DNA from: Hevea brasiliensis | Taxonomy: Eukaryota; Streptophyta; Magnoliopsida; Malpighiales; Euphorbiaceae | Length of the DNA: 64,000 nt | Direction: 5' to 3' | NCBI RefSeq assembly: GCF_030052815.1 | Contig: NC_079495.1 | Span: forward strand, 113,175,677-113,239,676 | Part shown: positions 54,801-64,000 of the stretch, piece after piece | Layout of the letters: each line of letters opens with the position of its first letter | Numbering within the stretch: the first letter of the stretch is position 1 | The notes under the pieces: model-generated | What the model was told of the DNA's origin: nothing | Seen by the model: the letters and a program-made list of their open reading frames with translations, nothing else | The model's database searches: none | Translations under genes and position numbers: made by a program

Positions 54801-57800
54801 AACAAAACGGTGAGCATGCGGATGTGTTAACCTTTGCCAAGCCTGCAATGCTTCTTCTTTTTCTCTTCTTCATGCTTCCAGTTGAAGACTTAAAATTATT
54901 ACTTGCATTTATCATATCAGTGTCCCCTAACACAACAGACTTCTACAATAGAAGTAATAAAGAGGTGAAATATCCACAAAATAAACAGCCCCAAGGTTAT
55001 TAAGGAGTTACTGCTTCTATGTTAATAAAAAAAGAAAAAGCTTACCTTCAGATTAGCAACTTCTTCAACTTCATTTTCTTTGCTCTTGTGACCCAACTCA
55101 GTGCGTTTGCCTTTGTGTTTTGATGTGAAGCTTATATTCTTTCGCATGCATGCTACCAACAAATCAGACTCGGACCTTAGTTTTGGGATAGACTTCTTCT
55201 TCTCTTTTGAATCAGGGCTTGAATCATCTCTTGAAGCACTTAATGGAATAAATAAATTGCTTGAAGACAGTCTAGCACTATGAGAAGATGATGATCTCCG
55301 TCGTTTAGGTACTGGAACAGATGCTACATCCGTAGCCTTTATTTTTTTAGATTTTTCATGCTCCAGTTCTGACTTTGTTTTTTCACTTGGAAAATCTTTA
55401 TGACCATTGCTTGACTCAAACTTACTAGAGAGCCCCATATTATCCAAATTTATTTCCCTGACCATCTTCAAGATATCAACATCACTTTCAGCATTTTTTG
55501 TTTTAGCTGACAAAGACTTGTTCTTTTTAACCTTGCCACCCTTGGTGCCAGGCGATTTTAACTGTTTTATCATTTTGCCAAGGGGCACCTCATTTGCTTC
55601 TCTTTCACTGTCTTTTAGAACCACATCCTCAGCAATATCTGAATTAATCTGAAGTGATTACAGAAGGGGCATATGTTAGTGAAAAATACAAGTGACACTA
55701 AATATCACAAAATATTAGTGCATAGCTAAAAAGCATCCTTAAGGAGGAGAGCATACTTTTCCATCAGTTTCTAAATTAAGCAATTCAAATTGAGTCAAGA
55801 CATTCTCATCAGCCAACCACATTTTTCCCTCAGTTGCCTACCCAAAAAAAAAAAAATGCAATGATGTCAACACACATAACATTCATCTATATATCAACAA
55901 GTAAATAAGTTGAAAAATCAAAAGACATCAGCCTAACAAAATTAGCCAACTCTATAGAATAGAATCAGCAACTTCTTCTCCATGAGTTCAATAGTGTTAA
56001 CTTAATAGAACCATGAAGATAATTTTAAGTTGGAGATAAGATACCAGAGAATCATCTCCTTCTTTCTTCTCATGTGATTTGTAAAGCATTGGAGGCAGGG
56101 AAACCGGTGAAGCCAAAGTTTGTATATCATCCTCCTTCGGAGCTAAGCGCTTGGTGATTGCCAGCCCAAGTTCAGAGATTGCATGAGAATTCTGTGAATG
56201 TCAACAATTACAAAGATAAGCTTGGTATTCTACATTTCATTGAGCTTTGAGTCATTTGTTTTTCATATTTTTGTAGGTGTGGTTTCTTCAACCTTCCAAT
56301 AATTATGCACAAAATTGTAAATTTAACAATGAAAACAAAGATGACATATTGTCCACAACCTTTGACTTTGCTGCATCAACTATATCCTCTGAACGCTTGA
56401 TACTTTCAAAGATATAAACTATTGCAGATATATTCTCCTTCTCTTTGTTGGTGCTAGATTCTGACTTTGCATCTTCATCTTTGTGCAACAAAATAGAAAG
56501 AATCAAGTGCAATTGCCTAAAACAGACATAATAGAATCAGTGTTATCTCCTCTGTTAGTTCCCATTTTCTTATCGATAAATGTTATTGGCTTAAACTTAT
56601 GAAACTAAATCATATGAAACAATGTCTACAAAGCATATCCAAAACAAAATAAAAGGTGAAATTTGAAGTACCGTATATTGTCTCAATTGCTTTAACTTCC
56701 TTGCATTCATCAGCGTCAGGACATGAATGATGAGCAAGGGCATGGACCAAATATGGTAGAATGTCTTCAGGATATGCAGCTGAGGTACTTGCATCACTCT
56801 GTACAGAGAGTTGACGTGCCTTTGCTTGGTAATGCATTTGAATAATATCAGCAAGATTCTGCTTTTCCTGCCATTGAAAAAAGTACAAACTCAGCCGAGA
56901 TGACATCAGAAATTTTACTTTCAAAGCAAGCACGATATGCACTTCACTTGGTTATCAATAATAATAACTTTGAACCAATCAGTACTCATATAGCTACCTC
57001 TTCAAAATCAAGGGGCTTTAATCCAGTTATATTAAGTAAGAAGGCACAGGCATACTTCACATCCAGAAGCCGGTCCTTTATATATTGATGAACTTTGCTT
57101 AGGAATAGTTTCCTAGCTTGGGGGAAAGTGATCTACAAGACCCAAAAGAAAACAAGTGGGAAGAATTACAAGTGATATAAAATAATGTATCGATGACCTT
57201 GAGGAAAATTTCTAAGGACTTCACCTCCGGTGTCCTTAAAGTTAGGTGGAAGACATCAAAAGGTATCTTGTGATCCCAGTGCTTTGACAAACGAAGAACA
57301 GCCTTAGCAGAAGCAAGTCTCAAATGGGCCTTATCAACTGAACTGTAGGTAAGACAAATGTGTATATGAAATGGAAAACCTCATAGAAGAATAATCCAGA
57401 AACTACAAGAACAACAATTTATATATAAACCACGAAGAAATCAATGAATGCAAGACCTCGATTCTGTATCCTTTGATATTTCTCCAAACAGAAGAATATT
57501 CCTCAGGATCTCCAAAAGGCTATCAATGCCAGGACGAAGTTGTGCATCTTTTACAGGCAAGTAGCTCTTGACAAGTGTCTTGATCCCATATATCTGCAAG
57601 CAAATCGTAGATGCAACCAGATGTAAAAAGGATTGTCAAATTATTATATCAATAAAACTATCAATAGAGCCTAGTTTAACCTTTTGTTTAGGAAGTGTTG
57701 GAATGTCATTGTGGGAACAAGTCCCACATCGGTCGTGTACAAGAAAAATAAAGGGCATATAAGTGTTTTGGTGATGGAGAGTCCAGTTTCAAGCCCAATT

Positions 57801-60800
57801 CAACATGTGGCCTGCCAGTTTGATATTCACACTCTAGGGTCCATAATAATTCTCAACATGGCATCAATGCAAGTCAGTGCCCAAATTCAGTTTCAGTTCA
57901 ATTTCCGGTGTTGGCACTGCATTTAAGTTTCAGATTTCTAGTGTCAACCAGATGTCTGGTTTGCCACTTGAGGGGGAGTGTTGGAATATCACTTGTGGGA
58001 ACAAGTCCCACAAGGTAGTGTACAAGAAAACTAAAAGGCATATAAGTGTTGGCAAACCAAACTAATCGGTGATGGAAAGCTTAGTTTCAAGCCCAATTCA
58101 ATATGTAGCCTGCCAGTTTGACATTCACACTCTTGGTTCCATAATAATTCTCAATAGGAAGTATGAAGAGAAATGGAGGGATGGTCATACAAAGATGAGT
58201 AGGAGATGGGAAGTAAAGTGTTTATCCTCATCTTGCTTGGATTATTCTCATAAAAGAAGAGATAGGGAAGAAAGGTAATTTACCCTCACCTTTTTTGATT
58301 AAGAAATGAAGAAAAAGAATGTAAAATGCAGAATTATAAAATGACAACAATACCCCCCTCAAAGGAAAAGTTAAGAAAAAAGAGTTCATAAGAAAAAGGG
58401 AATCTTGGATTCTCAAAGAAAAGTAAAGGTAAGAATTGATTAAATAAAATAAAATACTTCACTAAAGCGAAACTTACTTTACCTCCCTTGCCCAATAGGT
58501 GGATAAGGATTTTCAAAGTTCTGAAGCAAATTAAAGGCAATGGGAAAACCTTAAATAATCTTCTCCTCTTTTTCTCATTCCTTTTCACAAACAAGAGTTA
58601 ACATCACTTTTTTCTTCTTGTTTCACTCCTTTCCCAAACAAAGGTAGGCATTAACATCACTTTCCGTACCCTCTACCAAATAGCGTACAACAAATCCAGG
58701 AACATACTACCAAGCAAATTTGATATTAATTCCATATTTCCTATTTTGAAAAGATTAAGGGAAAAAACAACTTCCCCTGACTAACCAACCTTCAACAAAC
58801 AAAGTTCGCTTATGTCATCCCAGCTTGCTTTTCCATTGTCTTCTGCTTTCTGCAACCGCAAAGCACAATATTATATTAAAAGTAGTTAAACAGAAAGTGT
58901 ATGCACATGTCTAAAGGATCTTTGAAGGCATACACTGCCACATTTAAGAATCTTGCTTTTTATGAATTCTTCAATTTCATTCTCCCTGGTTTCAAAAACT
59001 GGCATTGCAGTCTCAGCTATGCATCCCAGAGATTGTAGTACAGCAGGCAAATGTCTCTTCTCCTCCAGCATGTCCACGAGTCTCTACAAATTGGATAAGA
59101 GAATAAACATCAGCATTGCCTATATCCAAGACCATGATGCATATGAAAAGTCCAAGGACAAAAATAACCTTGTATAAAACAGAAAGAGACTTGAGCCCAT
59201 CATCCTTTGTTATTGCTGCTAGGGCATGCACAGCATACTTGGCCTGTCTTCGACTACCTTCTAAGCAGAGCCTCTCCAATATAAGGTCAATTGAACTACA
59301 GGTAAGCAAAGAAGAATATGAACATATACACAATGCAAAGGCTATAATTTGTCAAATAATGAAGAGCCGCACCTTGATGACACTGCGAGCTGTTCTCGGA
59401 TGGTACCCCCAGCCTTCGCCAAAATGTGCAAAGCACCTTCTTTTATCATCTCATTATCATCTTTCAGAAAATTTACTAATTCTTCTTCAGCCCCGCCAAG
59501 TAGCATTGGACTGAAGCGTGCAAGTAGCTGAAGATTTGAAAATTTTTAAACAAAAAAAAAGAAAAAAAATAAAAATAATCAGATAATACTACCACATAAT
59601 GGAAGGTGATGGTCCAGCAAGCCCATGATAGAGGTACAAAGATAAAGATAAGAACACACAAGAAAAGACATTATATGCAGTATTACACTAAAAAGTTACC
59701 AACTCAAGTTAAGCAACTATATGACAGACCCTCATGAAGACCATAAAAGACCAAGCAAGTATAGATGCATATTCTTACCACCAGTATATCCATACACGAT
59801 TGAGTAAATTGTGTATTTCCAGCAGATTTATGTGTGGTGGCCTCCAACAGAATTTCTTTCACATGCTCTTTGTTGAAAAGTAAATAAGAACTCTTAACTG
59901 AGAGATTGCCCAGAAAATCATAAAGCCGGTGTTTCTCACCAAGTATTTTAAGCAAATCCTCCTGCAGTAAAAAGGACTCCAATCCTGAGAAACTTTTCCA
60001 TAAAACAAATCGGAACAAGTAGTTTCATAATCAACCTATTAATTATTGAAGTAAAAGCAAACTTAATTTTACCAATTCAATCAGAAAAGCAGAATTAAAA
60101 TTTATGATATTTGCAGTTAACATTGAGTTGTTTGAATTAATAATTAAATCTAGTGAAGTTCCTTGGCCTAGTATCTAAATAATGGAATCCAAGAGAGACA
60201 GATCTTGATATGAACCGGCCTAACTCCATTTTAACAGCTAGCTTGTAAGGGGAAGGTTACAAACCCATATACCCTAGCTAACCGATATGGGACACATCAT
60301 TCCCAACCCCTTTATACCATACGTCCTCGTACAGAAAACAGGGATCAAGGCCCACCGACCAGACAAGGTGAGGCTCTAATACCAAATTATATTAATCTGT
60401 CTAACTCCACCTTAAAAGCCAGCTTGTAAGGAGAGGATTGCAAACCCATATATATAATGCTCAAGACCTCCCTTGCTAAACGATATGGGATGCATCAGAT
60501 CTTGGTCCAATTCTTGCCAATTTCAACAAACTCAAGAAATTTTCCACTTACAGTGAAAAAAAAATCAATTATAATCATACTAGTGACAGATTGCTTCCTT
60601 GATTGGAGAAATTGAAAAAACAGCCTAGTCGCAATGGTTCTGTCTGAAGCAATATCAACAAGTTGCTTTAGGCAATGGTTTGATCTGATGTTGATAGTTC
60701 TAAAAGTAGGCAGTGCAACTGGTGGCAACAATAGTAATGCAATGATGGCAACAAAAGATGGTGCCTTTGCAGGAACAAACATGGTTTGCTATCTAAGCAT

Positions 60801-63800
60801 GGATCATATTTGTAGGGGGAAACAATGTGGTAGTAGCACATCATGGTGTGATACTAAATCACAAAGATGGTATTGAACTGTCACTTATGACAATCATAGC
60901 AGCAGTGATAGTGGGGAACAGATGTTAAATGAGACAATATGGTCACGTTGATACCAGTAAAACTTGCAATAATACAGACTGTCAAAATTAGTGGCTTTGC
61001 ATTCCACAAAAGACCACGCCACCAACCACACCCCTCACCCCCAACCCTACCCTTCTTTTCCGTTAACTGGTGAAAACTCAATTCAACTCAAATGGTCACA
61101 CCCTAAATACATCGGTCGAAATGTAATGCCCCAAATCCAACACCAAGCATCTCCATTCCTAGTTGTTCATACTCAAAACCTATTTACACCCATCACAATT
61201 TTATTGCTTACCCGACCAGTACAAGCTTGATGGAAACCAGTGTTAGCATCAAGGAGATTTGTTAAAATCTTCCAGATATTGGTATCTTTCAATTGATCAA
61301 GTATCTGAAAATTCTCCTCAGCCTTAGCAGGCTCAGCAAACGAGCGAGACATGATACGAAAACCAAAAGGACTTTTTTGGAATTCAGGAGCATCTACATC
61401 CTGTATTCACACAAGAAAAGGTATTTTAGCTGTTATATTCTTAATTCTATCTTTCGGCTTCGATTTGATTAATTCAATCTCCAGAATTTGCAAACCTGAT
61501 GCATCTGCCTGACAGATAGATACCTCTGCAACTCTTGTTGTAACCTGCAATCCAAAAAGAAATCCCTGAAAATGAGTGCACCATCCATTAAAATACATAA
61601 AATTGAAAGAGCGTAGGTCTATAAAATGTCAGGTGCAGTTGCCTGATGTCAACCAAGTAATTATGACATACCGTTGCTTCTGCTCCAATATCTTCTCAAG
61701 AGCTTTCAGCTCTACTTTGTCACATGCAGAGAATATTCTGACCCAAAGCTTAACTCTTTCTTTGACTGAGAACTCCATTGGGAACATGGACCCACAAAGA
61801 ACAGATTCAATTGTATCTGATCTGCAGAACCAATCAACATGTTAGATATTTAGCCCATATTCAGAGGAGAAGCAAAGTACTTTCCACCTTCTAATTGGTT
61901 TCAATCATCTCACAGACTCTGCTGATGCAAAAATTGAAGTTATTCAGAACATATGTAATGGAAATCTACATTAAGTCATTAACTGCAGATCCACAAGAAA
62001 ATTCATATATCTGGGTCTCAATGTTGCAGAGGATAAACTCCCACCAACAATTTGATGACAAGGCAGCAGGACAAGCAGGGATTATCAGGAAATATTTATA
62101 TTTATATTTATATTTATATTTACATATTGCAGCCAGCAAACCAAGACTGCCTTACCTGAAATCTCTGTCATAAAAACATCTCAAAATCTTCCCAGGAATC
62201 CAATCAAATTCACCAGGACTAACTGAGCCATCAGAGGACTTCACACAATAAACCCTGAAAATCTCAGCCATTCTCTCCATGGTATATCTCTTAACAAGTA
62301 GCTGCGGGAAAAGATATACATTGGAAAATTATAAATGATTGCTAGCAACTAATAAACATTTTAGCATTCTTTAACTTGAGGAAAAAGCATACATACAGAT
62401 TTGTCTCGAAGACGCTCCAACTAGTTGTATGGTTTCAACAGGAATAGAATTCAGGGCATAACACGCCGCATCACAAATCACATCAACAACTTGTTTTCGG
62501 ACATTCTCATCATAGTCCAATAGTCGATCACAGAGAGCAGCTGGAAAACAATTGAGTAGATCAAAACAAAGATGTATTACACATGTGATTTTGTAAAAAT
62601 CAAGCAACATACTTACAGATTATTTGAGAAGCCTCAGCTCGGAAAGGATTTGACAAGAGACAGGTTTTGACACGTTCCAGGACAGACATTCGGACTTCTA
62701 CTCCTCTATCAGCCAACCTTTTCAAAAACTCTGAAAAGATTGGCTGAAATGCTCCACTGATAGCAGAGCCTGGCAGAGCAGACAGATCTCCAACTAACCC
62801 CACTGCTTTTAAACGAACGTCGAGCTGATCAGTCTGCAAATACAAAGACTTGTAAACTGAGAAACAATTCATCAAATTTCAATGTTATAAACTTGCAAAG
62901 TAGAAATAAATTAGGCTCCAAATGAATTTAAATTAAATATGAAAAATTCTGTTATTTTACTTCTGCAAATGATGTAGTAGTAAAATTTGGAATATAAATC
63001 CATTGATTCAATATTCAAAAAGCATCATCAACAACAACTAAGCCTTAATCCCAAACTAGATGAGGTCAGCCATATAAATCCTTTTTCACGATTCAGCTTT
63101 ATTTGAGACCGATTCCATATCAATATTCAAAAAATGTAAATTTTTTGATACTATGTCCTCCACGCCGACGCTCAAAAGCATTATAAGAAATACTTGCATA
63201 TGACATGATAATGACAAGCTCATTTCGGTAGGAAGTATTCAATGTTTGAGAGCTTCAGAATTAAAATCATTATATGCCACAGGCAAAATCAAATATACAA
63301 ATGCAGGCCACTGAGTCAGCTAATTACCAATAGTTCCCCAGTGAGGTAAGGAATGACTCCCAATAAGATCTGAGGGGCACAACAGTAAATATCATATATG
63401 ACTTCATGATAGTCAATATGACTATTTTCCGACTTGTTATCTCCTGACATTGATGATACAAGGAACTGCTTTATTCCAGGTTCAAGTTTTCCAGCACATT
63501 GCTCTATTACATTCATGGCAAGTCTCCTTGCAGCTGAAGAAACATCCTGGAATCACAGGTTTCACAAAATGAGCTCCTAATTTCAAAAAAAAAAAACAAA
63601 AAAAAAAAAACAAAAAAAAGAAAGAAAGAGTGAAAACAATAAGTTATAACATAAAGCACGGTAAATTTGCTTACAGATCTATTTCTTCCTAATACGGATA
63701 ATATGACAAGCAAGAGATCCTCCCGAATATCTTCAATTTCTTCTATGAGAACAACCATTATTTTTTGCATCGATGACAATACACTTTCTTGATGATCATC

Positions 63801-63801
63801 A
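51809..63801 (-). CDS. PDS5: PDS5 sister-chromatid cohesion protein (5' end outside window), two apparent frameshifts
   Basis: Cohesin-associated HEAT-repeat protein acting in chromosome cohesion, recombination and repair. Thirty minus-strand exons: 63801-63675, 63546-63328, 62833-62617, 62540-62397, 62301-62156, 61821-61672, 61544-61496, 61400-61212, 59961-59779, 59527-59373, 59295-59169, 59083-58934, 58849-58790, 57593-57457, 57342-57225, 57132-56998, 56867-56672, 56516-56360, 56191-56045, 55837-55757, 55648-55046, 54942-54832, 54318-54239, 53677-53626, 53548-53462, 53358-53321, 53107-53045, 52952-52825, 52378-51954, 51859-51809. Together they encode about 1508 residues: HEAT region (e.g. 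ALCDRLLDYDENVRKQVV), a charged region (KRRRSSSSHS), the Tudor domain (ELIGYRIKVWWPMDK, FYEGTVKSYD, YDDGDIEVL), an acidic tail, and the end SKWKHKVQKSASRKAR. Two bases seem missing at LVGASS (expected LVAERLRDK, near 62422) and one at the exon 17 end (56672). The remaining exon junctions join in phase. About 170 N-terminal residues lie beyond the window. Confidence 0.94.
57696..58156 (+). mobile_element. TRIM-type miniature LTR element in PDS5 intron
   Basis: Complete 461-bp element: LTRs 57696-57858 (163 bp) and 57979-58156 (178 bp), both starting TGTTGGAAT and ending with TCTCAAYA. They flank a 120-bp interior. A perfect 5-bp target duplication GGAAG is at 57691-57695 and 58157-58161. Directly after the first LTR is TGGCATCAATGC, a degenerate initiator-Met primer site; before the second LTR is the purine tract GAGGGGGAG. 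There is no coding. LTRs of under 200 bp and lack of genes fit the TRIM class. The LTRs contain the GTCCCACA motif common in plant LTRs. Confidence 0.9.
60206..60497 (-). mobile_element. Second, smaller TRIM-type element in PDS5 intron
   Basis: Complete 292-bp element in the same orientation as the gene: 5' LTR 60497-60387 (about 111 bp) and 3' LTR 60299-60206 (94 bp), starting TGATGYRTCCCATATCG. The primer site TTTGGTATTAGAGCC (60386-60372) matches initiator tRNA-Met, and the purine tract AAGGGGTTGGGAA precedes the 3' LTR. The 5-bp duplication GATCT is at 60201-60205 and 60498-60502. The interior is about 87 bases and non-coding. Its LTR sequence is unlike the other TRIM. Confidence 0.88.
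63022..63120 (-). mobile_element. Severely truncated RTE LINE tail in PDS5 intron (99 bp)
   Basis: The minus strand reads ATGGCTGACCTCATCTAG, then TTTGGGATTAAGGC and TTGTTGTTGATGATG, the typical 3' end of plant RTE LINEs. It is flanked by a perfect 13-bp target duplication, CAATATTCAAAAA, at 63009-63021 and 63121-63133. Confidence 0.88.
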
Positions 63802-64000
63802 CTGCGTAAGTGAAAATTTTCAGATCAATAGATAATCGGTAAATGATATCTTGAATATGGAATTAAATAGAGAACAAAAAATGTGAGAAAGAGAGAGAGA
63901 GAGAAGCCAAAATGTATTATCTTGTTTGTTTTTAACACAAACCTTATAAACAGATACATGATCAGACAAGTAGTAGCTATATTTTTGGTTTCCATTAACA
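63802..64000 (-). other. PDS5 intron, continuing past the window
   Basis: Upstream of the first visible PDS5 exon (acceptor ACGCAG at about 63802-63807). I see no coding for the N-terminal residues, only a (GA)n run at about 63889-63904, so this is most likely intron. Confidence 0.6.

Noticed and set aside
55101..55652. Plus-strand frames of 60-81 residues
   Set aside because: Antisense shadows of the large PDS5 exon 55046-55648.
57696..58156. Cassandra-type element (LTR carrying a 5S RNA promoter)
   Set aside because: Size and TGTTGG start fit, but I see no 5S rRNA-like segment in either LTR.

Overview
The window is plant nuclear DNA: AT-rich, with intron-rich genes using GT-AG splice sites, long intergenic stretches, and dense nested LTR retrotransposons, LINEs and a hAT relic. 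The four protein genes resemble those of core eudicots. A Euphorbiaceae-type genome (Hevea or Manihot relatives) is plausible from protein similarity, but this is an inference. All four genes lie on the minus strand.

Layout. 1-2818: 5' part of a cytosolic acetyl-CoA acetyltransferase gene (AACT, first step of the mevalonate pathway), cut by the left edge. 3116-5018: AT-rich spacer. 5019-16180: repeat block with two solo LTRs of one family in opposite orientations (5024-6363 and 7187-9822). The second sits inside an LTR of a non-autonomous element (7000-11934). Next come an RTE-type LINE (about 12080-15804) split by a 1540-bp non-autonomous hAT element (13001-14540) and a 104-bp LINE tail insertion (16062-16165). 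17308-19332: complete 4-exon ALKBH2-like DNA demethylase gene. 20512-37074: one nested structure, a very long solo LTR (target duplication TAAAA) that took a second solo LTR of the same family in reverse (20806-24118) and a nearly complete Ty1/copia element (24718-34283, target duplication GGCAT). 38796-43383: an older, decayed copia element with tandem repeats in its LTRs. 46391-47991: complete 3-exon gene for a small C2-domain (CAR-type) protein. 51809-63801: 30 exons of a PDS5 sister-chromatid cohesion gene (HEAT repeats plus C-terminal Tudor domain), running off the right edge at its 5' end. Its introns hold two miniature LTR elements (57696-58156, 60206-60497) and a 99-bp LINE tail.

The genes have no evident shared pathway: AACT is isoprenoid metabolism, ALKBH2 is DNA alkylation repair, CAR is membrane and abscisic-acid signalling, PDS5 is chromosome cohesion. 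The most notable observations are the nested transposon chronology, two apparent coding frameshifts in PDS5, the pair of complete TRIM-size elements in its introns, and repeat-array promoters in the decayed copia element. I found no new defence-like or operon-like system.
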